Of a stretch of 64,000 nt of DNA, positions 12,401-24,589 are shown piece by piece. A program made the translations under genes and the position numbers. Source of the DNA: Sparassis latifolia. Lineage: Eukaryota > Basidiomycota > Agaricomycetes > Polyporales > Sparassidaceae. The stretch covers positions 1,612,001-1,676,000 of the forward strand of contig CM031555.1 in NCBI GenBank assembly GCA_018466975.1, written 5' to 3'. Numbering within the stretch: position 1 is the first letter of the stretch; each line of letters starts with the position of its first letter. The notes under the pieces were generated by a model. That model ran no database searches. It worked only from the letters and a program-made list of their open reading frames with translations, and had not been told where the DNA came from.

Positions 12401-15400
12401 CCCGGACACCGTACGGTAGAGTGTCTGCGCGCGGAGCGAAGCCCAGATGCGGGTACGAAGAGTGTACTCGGGTGCTGCAGTCTTGAATCCAATGCAGTAG
12501 AATGGCAGATCATCCGTGCGGTTGTTTGACTTCTCGTTAGTAGTACCAGTGCCGTCAAACGTTGACGTCTCCGACTCCTCCGCCAAAATCTTGGTATCTT
12601 TCACGAAATTGTCCCATTCAACAGGGTGTAGCTGCTTCAGATACTCGAGGAGGGTAACGCGAGTATTCTGATCCTCCTCCCTGATAATCTCACGCAAGCT
12701 CAGCAGGATCTTCTCGGAGTAATGGGGTACTAGAACCGTGAACGTCGGCATGGCATCAACCGGAAGAGGATCGGGAAGCGCAGTGGTGAGGGATGACGCA
12801 AAGAAGGAGATACGACGTTCAGCCTCGCCGCCTGGAGGGAAGAAGTCACTTTCGTTGCCGTTATTATGAGTGAAGAACGGAGGAGCTCGAAGGACACGGC
12901 GACCGTCTGGTCCATCAACTTGATGATATAGGAGACGTTGCACATGGTGGATAGATAAAAGATGTTCGCGGTACATGGAAATGATGATGGCATTCCATAC
13001 TTGAGAAACAAGAACCTGTTGACACCATCAGCGCCACTATAGCACGCCTATAACGTTCAAGATATACCTTCGGTTTGTATTTGATCTCCATCTCCGCAGT
13101 AGCGAGTAGCTTCGCGTAGATCCTCTTCGGCATCCTGGTATATACCTCTTTCCAGGGCGTCCAAATCGACAGACCGAGATAGAAGGAGCGAGAGACACTA
13201 AACACCACCACCCAGATGATGTACCAGAGGTACGTGTCCAGGAAGAACAGCACTAGGTCCATCACGTACATGATCGCGAGCGCGAATGGCACTTGATTCG
13301 AACAAAGGGCTGTACCGAACAACTTATCGCTACAACCTTGCACCGTTGTGCGGGCCATCACGGCAATGGGACTACTGAAAGAGGACGTCAAGAAGAAGTA
13401 TGATTCCACAAACTTGCAGCCGAAGACCAATGACCATAGAGAGATAGACCCCAAACGGGCGGCAACGCTCAAACCAGGGTAGGACGCTGTGAACGTCTGC
13501 GATGCCATATATTTGCGCGACTTGCCCGCGACCCGATCACCAAACATGCGACCAGATGGAATAACACCGAAGGCCACCGTGGCAACGACGGAAACGAAGA
13601 ACTGTACAATTCCGACGATGAGCGGTGTGTGCGACGCCGAATCGTTAACCATGGCAATATACACGGTGGGACCTCCGGTGAGCGCCAGGACGATGACTAA
13701 GAATATGAGCCTAGTCGTAAGATGGGACGCGTTATTCCATGTTGTTGGGATGTAGGCAAACTCGGCCAGTGTCGCAGCAATCATGATTGCGGTAGCAACC
13801 GCGCCGCCAAGTGCCGTCGCAGACCAAGTCATGGCCGCAGAAGGAGCTGCCTTCTTGTACGGTGCATACACTTTCGGTGAATTAAAGGCGGTATAGAACC
13901 AATATACCGCGACGTGTAAGATCCAGATACGATTGAAGTTGACCAAAAGGTGGGCGATAGATCGCCTCTCGAAGTAGGTCTTGAAGAACACACGATTCCA
14001 GGCAATCTTCCCGAATTTCGTGAAACGTTGAGCGGGTGGAATGTCAATGAGCCGCGTCTGCAATACACGTCAGCAAGAAAAAAGAGAGCCAGCTGCAGGA
14101 GTCAAGGGCATACATTGTCTTGCAGGACAATCTTTGCAATTCCTTCGGGGTACCAGAATAGCTGGTTAATGTCGTCGTAACCAATGATCTGATCGTGATC
14201 CTTTTCTCTTCTGACGAACTTCCCTTCAACCACTTCGTAGCCCTGATCACGCATGAACCTGTAGATGGGCTTGATTACGGCTTCCAGGTACAGTCCCTCC
14301 GGAACAGGATCCACTCTGTTCTGGCACTCCGGACTCCGGTAGTAGTCGTCTGCGCACTTGAAGATGAAACACAGACATTCGGGGGTAAAACGTACGTTGC
14401 CTGCTTCAGCCCAGCACAGAAGGTAAAGTGCTACCTGGCGCAGGCGGTCATACTGGCTCATGTTGTTCATGGCGTTCCGCCATCTGTTTAGTGCGCTATC
14501 AAGTGACTTCGTGCTGGCTGTGCTAAGTTTGCCTTTGACGCTACGAAGGCGCTGAAGGCCGGGGTTTTGTGACTGTCCCACTGCATCGTCCAGGTTGAGT
14601 TGCGCTGCAAAGTACCACTTGCGGTAGTTCGCGTGTTGACCGCCAATATAATCAGCATGGACAGTGAGGAGAGCTTGGTTCGGTGTCATGCGCGAAGCTC
14701 GGGAATCGAGGAGATGCATGAGGAAGTCGAACTGTGTTGCAGCAGGCATTTCAGCACTGTGACAACTCTTCGTGTAAAGCATCGTACGTACCATGTTCCG
14801 CATGGAATCCCTCTGGAAACCAAATTTCTGCGCGAGATCCAAAAATATATCTTCTATCTCTTCTGTCGACATGGGTATCTGGCGCTCTGCCGACCAAGCA
14901 GGATACGGCTCATGGGAGCCAGGTATATCAGAGAACGGGTTGTAAGGAGCGTGTGCGCTTGAGCTACCACTCATGTGTGAGTCCACAGATGCGCTATAAT
15001 GGCGGTCGTATTCGTTCACATCGTCGGTGCTGGCTGTAGCTACGGATGATAACGTCAGTCCATTGTTACCATGTGGGCTGTAGTCGCGAAGAGCACAGTG
15101 TGAGGACAAAAAGTACAGCAGCAGTATAGCGGGGGATGGCATAAGAGATGGACATGCATCACGACATCCAACGAGTTCGTAAATTGGACACATTGACACT
15201 AACAGCTATTACGGTTGAAGGAAAATGGATGACTTACATAGAGTGGATTGACCATCGTATCCAGCCTGTGTCAAAGGGACACTACTGGCATTACGACTAC
15301 TATAGGGATCGCCGGGGTCGGAATCGTTGGAATACTGACGCAAAGGTGGACCGTATGGGGAAGTCCCACCAGCGAACGGGTTTTGTAGACCATAGCCGGG

Positions 15401-15412
15401 TCGGGCAGCCAT
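9461..15412 (-). CDS. FKS1: 1,3-beta-D-glucan synthase catalytic subunit (GT48, Fks1 family)
   Basis: This is the plasma-membrane enzyme that makes cell-wall 1,3-beta-glucan from UDP-glucose. It has about 1,750 residues over roughly ten exons. The N-terminus begins [13 protein letters not shown] at 15412. The FKS1 domain follows ([17 protein letters not shown]), then a first block of membrane helices, the large GT48 catalytic region ([70 protein letters not shown]) and the C-terminal membrane block. The tail is rebuilt across three short introns and ends [16 protein letters not shown], with the stop at 9463-9461. Only the first junction (donor at 15236, acceptor near 15095) was not resolved in phase; a microexon is possible. 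No internal stop was seen, so the gene appears functional. It is targeted by echinocandins; the hot-spot-1-like region reads FLTSSFSSP. Confidence 0.93.
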
Positions 15413-17281
15413 GGGGTATGAGGAGAAGGGTCTGGCAGAGCGAGGGTATCAGGCAGAAAATGTCAGTGCGTAAGGAACGACACGACCTGCAACAAGCTTG
15501 TTGTTGGGTCTGGTGAAGGAGAGAACGCTGAACGGCAGCGCTGTTGTTTCCAGGACCCATTCCTGTGCCGACCCCGTGGGAATCCGTTGCGAATCCTCTT
15601 TTGGTCTGAGTCGCTGGCAGCTGGCTCTCCCAGCAACGGCTGCACACTGTCATACTATCTGGCTCCAACGCGTTTCATCGGAACAGCGCATAGCAGTACA
15701 AGTATTTCCACCAAAAAAAATTGAGGATGTCGCACGCCATGTCCGATTTTCTGTCAAAGAAAAAATTTGAACATTCACGATATACCGTGACCGTGATCTC
15801 TGAAGAATCGATACACCTATTCAGCTTAAACTGTATGTCCACCCTCATGAACTATGACGAATACTTTCCTCGCGCGTTCCCGGGTACGGTCTCGCGTCCG
15901 TGGTAAAAACCGTTTTGTGCAACTCGCCTGCTGTCTGCACCCTTTTCTACTCAAGGTGAGGTTCAATGGGTTCCTAGTTGCACGCACGGCAGGGAATTGA
16001 CTGCTACAGCTGACCCGCGCTGTACAGGCTGTGGGAAGGGCCCTCGTGACAGGTCAAGAGGTGGACGTGCCAGAGGCAAATATTGCTGGCGCGGGCTGCT
16101 GCCCTTCCTGTTGCGCACTTTCACTTATGTCTTTGCCAATGCCCATACCCTCTCCCGTTCTGCCCGCGGAGAAGAATAGCAGCGTGTGCAAGTCATCAAT
16201 CCTCAAGTCATGGAAGTCGGCCTCAGGTAGCCTCTCTGCGCAGTTGCTGCACAACGGGCGCGCGCAACACTTCTCAGAGGCACCGATGCAGGACATGCTG
16301 ATGAAGCACCGACGGTCGAGTCTCCTCGACGGCATCGCATTCACGCGACGTGGCTCCATAGTCTCGTTCTCGACACTTGCTGACATCCCAGCGAGCCCTG
16401 CGCTGCCCGAGCAATTTGGGTATATGCAACCGTTGCGGTTGAAGGCAGTCGCAGCTGGGCGAGAAGGAGAAGCGCGCGTTCCCGCGTAAGCAGGGCAACA
16501 TACTTGTCTGCGTCGTCGCGCCTGAATACGGCACGCTCACCACCGTGGCATGGCGCGGTGTTCGCAATGCGCTCGTCGGTCCGGAACAACTGCCGCCGAG
16601 GTATGTGTCCGTTGCGCTGATTGAATGAGCAAAGATTAATTACATGTTCTCAAATTTAAGGGCATCCTTTGTTTCCATCTTGGCAAGGATATTCATGGTC
16701 TCCGAGGTATGATAGTGAAGTCATGCAGGAGAGGGTGCATGCTGTATCAACACTGATAATGCCTATGTTGTGGTCTTGAGTATCTGATTAGGAAGAGTAG
16801 CTTCATTCTTCGGTTTCAGCATACTATGGCCCTGTAGTTAGACGCAATATAATTTTACCCTGAACTGTGTTGTTCACCAGCGGAGGCTTTGAGACGAGTA
16901 TCGAGGAATGCTCGAGAAATGTGCAGTATTGCACGAACAATTGTTTCAATTAGTGTGAATTGTCCCAAGAACTGGCGGGGGCCGCCAAAACCACGTAATT
17001 CTGTGCATTCCATGTAATAGTTATAATGAAGATACTTAATACGTGAACTCAACACATTCTGCCGGTATTACGATACAATTGCTACAATTGCTCCGGAAGG
17101 TTTTCCCTGATGGCCAGTAAGGACACATGACTTACTTCTGAACTTTCTTACCAAACAGCCGCTCACTGATGGATGCACATCAATTACGGTCCGGATCGAT
17201 ACCCCTGCACAAATGGTATTTGAACCTGAGGTTAACTCATATACATGCACGTCGGGGTGACATACGGTGGCAGAACAGGTG
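15413..17281. other. FKS1 upstream region and possible gene remnant
   Basis: The first several hundred bases should contain the FKS1 promoter. On the plus strand a Ser-rich frame at 16125-16489 (starting MSLPMPIPSPVLP) is followed in another frame by a coding-like stretch at 16450-16600 (NILVCVVAPEYGTLTTVAWR) with a GTATGT donor near 16601. It may be an eroded gene; no family was recognised. Nothing is supported at 16630-17281. Confidence 0.35.
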
Positions 17282-17286
17282 AAGGG

Positions 17287-17525
17287 TGTTGGAAAGTAGC
17301 GCCCAAATTTCTGGAGCTCCAGAAATTGGGGAGCGCCCAAGGGCAGACAAGCCGAGGGCATGATTACAAAGAAAGACAAAGAAGGAAATTTGCTTATATA
17401 AAGTGGAGCGTCTAGAACTGTATATATACAGAAATCTATTTTAGGACGCGTAATCACGCGCCCCGACGCATCTTGACCCGCCATCACTACCTTCCTATTT
17501 GGGAACTAAGGCGCGATTTCTAACA
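17287..17525 (+). repeat. 5' LTR of the copia element
   Basis: The LTR is 239 bp with TG...CA ends. It holds a 22-bp perfect palindrome centred on GGAGCTCC (17306-17327) and a TATA-like CTTATATAAAG near 17392-17402, the probable U3 promoter. Confidence 0.97.
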
Positions 17526-17537
17526 GGTTATGAGCCC
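17526..17537 (+). other. Primer-binding site (initiator tRNA-Met anticodon-arm type)
   Basis: GGTTATGAGCCC directly follows the 5' LTR. It is complementary to the anticodon arm of initiator tRNA-Met (GGGCTCATAACC), not to its 3' end, so priming is inferred to use a half-tRNA as in Drosophila copia. Confidence 0.75.
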
Positions 17538-17624
17538 CGGCTCTAGCCAATAAATACTCGGATAACAACAGCCCCTATTGTGGCTACAAAAATTGTTACC
17601 CCCTTACTAGTACGAGAACAAATA

Positions 17625-20600
17625 ATGTCAACCAGCACTGATAATACGAGCAATAGCAATGCTTACCGGATCCCACTCCTGAAGGAAGACAATTGGCTCT
17701 CGTGGAAGCGCCGCGTCGAGGCCATCCTTAATGATAAGGGTCTCCAGGAGTATGTGACCGGAAAGACACCGAAGCCGCAGCCGAGTAATGACCCAGCCAA
17801 TAGGGCAGCGCGAGAGGCGGAGATTAGCGCCTGGGGAGAGAAGGACCTCAAGGCCCAGAACGTAATTGTGCTATCGCTGGGAGATTCCCAGATGGTGCAC
17901 ATCGCTGGAGCCGAAATGGCACGGGCCATGTGGGAGCAGCTTCACACAGTCAAGGAACAGCATGGACAGCATGGGATTCTTGCGCTGTGCCGGCGTTTTT
18001 ACCGGATGCAAGCCAAGGAAGAAGATAATATCTCAAGTCACATTACACAGCTACAACAGATCCAGGAACAACTCCACCTAATGGGGAAGGTTTTTTCTGA
18101 TGAGGATTTCCGGCTCATCCTGGCCACTTCATTACCGGAGAGCTGGGATTCTTTCTTCAGCTCTTACTTTGGCGCCGTGGGCGGCAATGTTGGCGCCGAA
18201 GGTGCTGACAACGTGCGCCCTCAGCTTACATCACAAGAATTGATTGCCATCATTCTTGATGAAAATAGGCGAAGGCACGAGCGTGGCGAGTGCGGTCAAT
18301 CCTCGGACCAAGCCATGGTTGCCAAAGGAAAGAAGCGCCCCTTTGGGGAATACAAAAAATGTTCGATCTGCGGAAAGCCGGGACATCTTGGTAACGAGTG
18401 TCGGCACCGCGACAAGGTCAAATGTATGAATTGTGGAAAATTCGGGCATAAGGCCACAGATTGTTGGGCCAAAGGCAGCGGCAAAGCCGGACAGGGCCCA
18501 CCGATGAAGCGGCAAAAGATGGAACGTGCTTACGAAGCACGCGAGGTCGAACTGAAAGAGGATGAGGCAAAAATAGCCTATAATAATGATAGCGACACTG
18601 TATCTCTCGGATCTGATGGTGAAATCGCTTCTTTCTATGAGTGGTTTGCCGACTCCGGGACAACTTCGCACATTACAAATCGTCGTGAAGTCTTCGCGAC
18701 CTATCAGGCGCTCGAAGATCACGCGATTACGGGCATCGGACCGCAACCAACGCAGGCATTGGGCCGCGGTACGGTCAATGTCGAAAGTGAAGTAGGAGAC
18801 TGGAAAGTGAAATTCCGTCTCCATGGTGTACTGTATGCGCCAACAGCACCCAATAGCCTCCTCTCCATCACGCGTTTAGATGACGTGGGAGGAAGAGTAC
18901 TTATGGGAAATAGTCGCACAATACTAATAGATAAAAATAAACACACCCTTGCTATAGGCAAGAAAAATGGACGACTATATTCATTGAAATTGTGTCCAAT
19001 AGTTCCGCAACCTGCGCAACCTATACTGCTAAGGAATACGGCCCGCATACCTGGGAAGAGTGGCACAAGATTTATGGCCATATCGGGGAACCAGCGCTTA
19101 TGCGATTATATCGCGAAGGGCTTGTAAATGGCCTAGAAATCTCGCCAAGCCCAGATGAAATTAATTGCGAGGCGTGCATCCAAGCAAAGGCGACGCGGAA
19201 GCCATTTCCCAAAGAGACGGATGAATGCAGCAAGGTACCCGGAGAATTAACACACATGGATGTGTGGGGACCTGCACAGACAGTCGCTCTACAAGGCTGG
19301 AAATATTTTATTACATTTACCGACGATTACAGTCGTTGAAGTACAGTACTATTTATGAGGCATAAAGATGAAGTAACTGAAAAGGTAAAGAATTATATTA
19401 CCTATATCGAGCACAAGTTTGGAAATAAACCCTTGCGACTCAGGCTCGACAACGGTCAAGAATATATGAACACCGAATTAATTAACTGGTGTCAAATGAA
19501 AGGGATCGAGATGGGTCCGACTGCGCCGTACTCACCCTCCCAGAATGGAGTCTCTGAGAGATTGAATCGCACACTGCTTGGACTAGCGCGCGATGATCTA
19601 TGCGAGAGATCTACCTCATTATCTTTGGGCTGAAGCGATTGCTCACGCAGTCTATATTAAAAATAGATCGCCTACCCAGGCGTTAAATGGGGTAACTCTC
19701 GAAGAAAAATGGAATGGGACGAAACCAAATATCTCGTACCTACAAGAATTTGGTTCCCCCGTATGGGTCCTCACAGAGGACGCAACACTATCAAAGCTAG
19801 CGCCCCGTGCCAACAAGTATATTTTTGTTGGATACATGGACGGACCCAAAGCCATCAAATATTATGATGCGCATACGTGCCAGATTAAAATCTCGCGTAA
19901 TTTCCAATTTTCTTCGAATTTCCCGGACCATTTGCCCGGCAACGCGCCTCACGTGCCACAAGAGCAAATAGGATCCGACGTACCTATCCTTACAGCACAG
20001 CGTGAGGGGGAGCAAAATATATTTCCGGGCACTTTACCTAGCAATGCATCAGACGTGCTGCATGCGGAAAGGAGACCCGAAGTCCCAAACCTCACAACGA
20101 CCGCAGACGTGCAGTGCGAGGGGGAGTTAGGAACTTCCACGCCACAGTCACCTGCCAAAAATCCGCGAAAGCACAGACAGGATGATGATCCTGATCAACG
20201 CGAGGAAAGCGGGACGGACGCACCAAGCCAGCCCAGACGAACCAGAAGAAAGACAGTTCGACATGATTACCATCTAATGCATGACCCAGAGGCAGACGAA
20301 GATCTGGATAATGATCCAGATAAATCAAATGCCGAATTAGTCTATATTGCGATGAGCGCCCACGGAAATGCGGACGCGGATGAGCCAAAGACGCTCAGTG
20401 ATGCCAAGAGATCACTCGAGTGGCCCAAATGGGAACAGGCAGTCCAGACGGAACTCAATCAGCTACAGGGTATGGAGACTTGAGAGTTAGTGGAACCTCC
20501 CGAAGATTGAAAACCTGTAGAAAATAAATGGGTTCTAGTCAAGAAAACAAACAAAGAGGGTGAAATAATTAAATACAAAGCCCGCCTGGTTGCAAAGGGA

Positions 20601-21930
20601 TATTCTCAAATCCCAGGCATGGACTATACCGAGACGTTCGCGCCTGTAGTCCGCCTCGAAACCATTCGAGCTATCCTCGGGCTAGCCGCAATCTTAGATT
20701 GGGAGATCGGACAAATGGACGTGAAAGGCGCCTATCTTAACAGAACTCTCAAAGAAGAAGTGTACATGTGGCAACCCGAAGGATACAGCGATGGAACATA
20801 TCACATATGTAAATTAAAGAAAACCCTCTACGGGCTAAAGCAGTCTGGCCGAGAATGGAATATCGTGCTGAACCGCAAGTTACTAGATGCAGGATTCAAG
20901 CACCTATTCTTGGATCCATGTGCGTACATTCAGATCAAAGGTGATAAGATAGAAATCATCACCATTTGGGTAGACGACCTATTAATATTCACCAATGATT
21001 GCGCACTAATGGACCAATTGAAGAGCAAACTCCGAAATATGTTCGAAGTTACCGACCTTGGCGAACCCCGGAAAATTGTGGGGATAGAAATTGAGAGAGA
21101 CCGTTCAAAGCGGACAATCAAAATCTCTCAGACAAAATATATTAAGTCTATCCTACACAAGAATGGGCTTACGAACGCCAACACGGTCGGGATGCCTCTT
21201 GATCCAAATACAGTGCTTGAAAAAGAAGAACCCGAAACTGATGACGAATGCGACCGAGACAACGGATATGCATCGCTCGTCGGATCACTGATGTACGCGG
21301 CAATTGCCACGAGACCAGACATTGCTCATGCCGTACAACGGCTTAGCTCATTTACTGCCAATCCCGACTGCTGCCAAACGCGTCCTCCACTATCTATCCG
21401 GAACACGAGAACTTGGAATAATCTACGGGCCAATTGCAGATGTCAAGCCCGAAGATCAAGCCAAATTCGTGGGCTACTCAGATGCAGACTATGTGAACGA
21501 TATCCAAGATCGCAAATCAATCTCGGGATATTTATTTAAATTAGGAAATGGCACGATCACGTGGAGCTCAAAGAAGCAAACCACGGTCGCGTCATCCACC
21601 ACGGAAGCCAAATACATGGCATCTGCCGAAGCGGCAAAAGAAGCCGTGTGGCTCTGAACACTATTCAAAGAAATAGGTTTCGAGCAACAAGATCCTACAA
21701 TTTTATTCGAGGATAATACGGCGGCGATCTCAATTGCACGTGATCCCCAATTCCACACGAAATCAAAACATTTTGATGTAAAGCATCATTATGTGCGCGA
21801 GAAATTGAGGGATAAATATATTGATATCCATTACTGTCCCACGGAGGACATGATAGCGGATATCTTAACAAAGTCACTCCCTAAGCCGAGGCACGAGAAG
21901 CTCACAAAGAAGCTCGGAATGCCCATCGGC
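17625..21930 (+). pseudogene. Degenerate copia gag-pol polyprotein
   Basis: The frame starts at ATG 17625. The gag part has a UBN2-type region and two CCHC zinc knuckles (CSICGKPGHLGNEC and CMNCGKFGHKATDC). Next are the protease active site (FADSGTTSHI), the integrase HHCC region (WHKIYGHIG, then CEAC) and DDE core (HMDVWGP; RLDNGQEY; NGVSERLNRTL), the reverse transcriptase (AFAPVV-like entry, IWVDDLLIF catalytic motif) and RNase H (FVGYSDADY). Lesions: frameshift near 19000, TGA at 19337-19339, frameshift near 19600, TGA at 20481-20483 and 20508-20510, frameshift near 21360, and TGA at 21655-21657. No complete pol protein can be made. Confidence 0.95.
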
Positions 21931-21932
21931 TT

Positions 21933-21941
21933 GAGGGGGAG
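21933..21941 (+). other. Polypurine tract
   Basis: GAGGGGGAG lies directly before the 3' LTR, where plus-strand priming is expected. Confidence 0.8.
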
Positions 21942-22180
21942 TGTTGGAAAGTAGCGCCCAAATTTCTGGAGCTCCAGAAATTGGGGAGCGCCCAAGGGCA
22001 GACAAGCCGAGGGCATGATTACAAAGAAAGACAAAGAAGGAAATTTGCTTATATAAAGTGGAGCGTCTAGAACTGTATATATACAGAAATCTATTTTAGG
22101 ACGTGTAATCACGCGCCCCGACACATCTTGACCTGCCATCACTACCTTCCTATTTGGGAACTAAGGCGCAATTTCTAACA
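21942..22180 (+). repeat. 3' LTR of the copia element
   Basis: It is the same length as the 5' LTR (239 bp). It differs at four positions, all C-to-T or G-to-A changes at CpG in the 5' copy. Confidence 0.97.
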
Positions 22181-22306
22181 AAGGGGGATATTGAACGGAC
22201 AGAAACGCGACGCGCTCGATGTGATTTATGGACACATCGTGGAAGCACATGATGTGCCGGATCAGCAATCACTACCCGCAATGGACCTCTTAGTAAGACC
22301 CCCCCT

Positions 22307-22607
22307 CACAGGACGCATAACCCCTTTTTTCCCGAGGAAATAACTTGGAAAAATGTGTGGAAATCAATAAAGTTATACTGTAGGAAAAATATTCGCCAAA
22401 TATGGTAATTTTGTCCGGGTTTTGGCATGTCCTGGCATGTCCAGTTGCCTGATATGATATGCAACTTATTTCCAAGTGAAAAACCGTGAGAATGTTTTGT
22501 TCTTTTCTCACTTTTTTCTCGAGGTTTTTCCTCTGAAAATATATTACTGATTTCCATGCTTTTTGCCAGGTTATTTCCAATGGATAAAAGTGGTAATGCT
22601 TCCTGTG
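22307..22607 (+). mobile_element. Foldback MITE, copy 1 (CACTA-like, 3-bp TSD)
   Basis: This 301-bp element begins CACAGGACGCATAAC and ends with the complement of CACAGGAAGCATTAC. About 65 bp at each end are imperfect inverted repeats. It is flanked by CCT at 22304-22306 and 22608-22610. Compared with copies 2 and 3 it lacks about 60 bp of the left inner arm. It has no coding capacity. Confidence 0.88.
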
Positions 22608-22610
22608 CCT

Positions 22611-23092
22611 ATAGATAGCTAGTCTTGGTCAACTAGCACATTTTTGGCAGGCTCCCACCTTACAGAAGTTTCCACATCACGTGCAACCGTGATTCTGTGT
22701 ATACGTGTCGCGTTGTCCAATGCATTCTCCTCTTCCTGCAGGGAAGAATGGGTAGCTAGGCTAATGATACCATGTTTTCAGGACCTGAGTTACTTCAAAA
22801 AATATTTCCAGTATAGTTCGTAGCAAGGAAGGCCGGAAACAGGCCATGCTGCACAGTCTTGTAGTGAAATGGACATCTGCACCTCTTCTCCTTGTCAGTG
22901 CCTCCAAAGAACATTCCTGAAATAACGGGCAAGGATTCTGAAGGATGTATATTGACTTTTTAGGTTGAATATCAGCCACCCGGGCTGTCGTTGTCCTTCC
23001 AGCTTCTAAATTTGCATGCTTAGCTGCAGTTGTTGTTTCCTTTTTGGGCGTAAGAGGGAGGCCTGTAAATTGATGCGACTTGATGCAGACTA
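22611..23092. other. Spacer between two inverted MITE copies
   Basis: This holds 480 bp with a broken coding-like tract on the minus strand (for example around 22780-22930), interrupted by stops. No family was recognised. Confidence 0.3.
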
Positions 23093-23454
23093 CACAGGAA
23101 GCATTACCACTTTTATCCATTGGAAATAACCTGGCAAAAAGCATGAAAATTAATAATATATTTTCAGAGGAAAAACTTCGAGAAAAAAGTGAGAAAAGAA
23201 CAAAACATTCTCACAGTTTTTCACTTGGAAATAAGTTGCCTACCACATCAGGCAACTGGACATGCCAGGACATGCCAAAACCCGGATAAAATTACCATAT
23301 TTGGCGACCAACTTATTTCCAGTGGAAAAACTGCGGAAATGCTTTGTTCTTTTACACATTTTTTCCTCATGTTTTTCCTGCAGTATAACTTTATTGATTT
23401 CCACACATTTTTCCAAGTTATTTCCTTGGGAAAAAGGGGGTTATGCGTCCTGTG
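23093..23454 (-). mobile_element. Foldback MITE, copy 2 (inverted relative to copy 1)
   Basis: This 362-bp copy lies in opposite orientation, starting CACAGGAAGCATTACC and ending GGTTATGCGTCCTGTG. It is flanked by CTA at 23090-23092 and 23455-23457. The two halves of the element are inverted copies of each other over roughly 150 bp, around a centre carrying GGCATGTCCTGGCATGTCC. Confidence 0.88.
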
Positions 23455-24589
23455 CTATATACTAGATATGGATCGACTGTCATCCATAGCCATATATAGT
23501 CAGCAACGGAGACTAATAGATAGCAGACGTCAGACACGGATATTCGAGGCACGAAGGTTGAAGCGAAGTGGCTACAACTGCCTTTGGGAGACTACCTGAG
23601 GTGCCCAGGACCTTGTCCTCTAGCCTTAGGACAAGCTCACCTTATACGGTGATCTAAGAAGCCGCAATGATTCAGTACAGTTGTGGTATTGTTATTTTTG
23701 GCAAGAAACTCCAACCGGACTCTACTACAATATTCAAGTGCGGCTTTGCCTCACCTCCATTGGAAATGCGTAAATTGTACTCGAGTTCATCCTCTAATGT
23801 TTCCTTCGCACCTAGGTTCTGATAATGACTGAATCGTTGGGGTTTTGAAACAATGCATCAAGACGTGGCAATCAATTAATCACCAGTACTCATACACGCA
23901 TGATGCAAACTCCTGAAAATGTGACTATCCATACGACACCTTGTCCAAGTTACCTTGTACATACCACCCCAGTCGGACATCCACTCGTTCAGTGGCAGCA
24001 ACAAGCCTTAAGTGGCAAATGGCATTGTGAATCTGGTAGCCAGACACACCACCTTCTCCTCAGGCTTCAGTCGCAATCCTGCTCCAGGTTTCGGCCGAGA
24101 GGCAAAATAGGACCATTCGCCCACTCTGAATATCACCAAATCGTCAACGACTTTGACACATTCCCCGACACCCATCAATGTCAGGGTGGCGGGTCTCGTC
24201 GTGGGCGCATAGTCGCACATGCAGATGAGGGTATCAAAGGTCAGGGGATTGCTGGAGCCGTGCTGTCGCACGTGGACTGAACCTGCCAAGGCGTCGGTGT
24301 CGGTCTCTACCTCCACCCATGGGCTGATATTGCTGGGCTGCCACTCGCCATATATCAGCTCCAATATCCTGTTATTTGTGAATAGACGTACCTTCATGTT
24401 CTTGATGAGAAAGGCTCTCAGAGTCGTCTTAGCCTCAGCGATGCCGAGGCATTGCTTAGCCTCATTCAAAGGCTTCTCAAGAATGTGTCCCATACGATTC
24501 AGCAACATGTGCACTGGGCGGTCGTTTCCACCAGCAGTCTTGTTGGGTTAATCGTGCCCGAAGCCCTTCATCTGACGTTGGCCCATGCT

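Larger units (their letters stand above)
17287..22180 (+). mobile_element. Full-length, inactivated Ty1/copia LTR retrotransposon
   Basis: Two 239-bp LTRs (17287-17525 and 21942-22180) start TGTTGG and end CTAACA. The element is flanked by a perfect 5-bp target duplication, AAGGG, at 17282-17286 and 22181-22185. A primer-binding site directly follows the 5' LTR and a purine tract directly precedes the 3' LTR. The domain order gag, protease, integrase, reverse transcriptase, RNase H defines the copia order. Several stops and frameshifts make it non-autonomous now. The LTRs differ at only four positions, so the insertion is fairly recent. Confidence 0.97.

Noticed and set aside
17068..17487. 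Minus-strand frame starting MMAGQDASGRV
   Set aside because: Nearly the same frame recurs at 22142-21831 because it lies in the LTRs; it is not a gene.
22290..22580. Frames at 22290-22580, 23080-23599 and 25360-25827 that look like a repeated protein
   Set aside because: They are translations of the three MITE copies, not conserved coding sequence.
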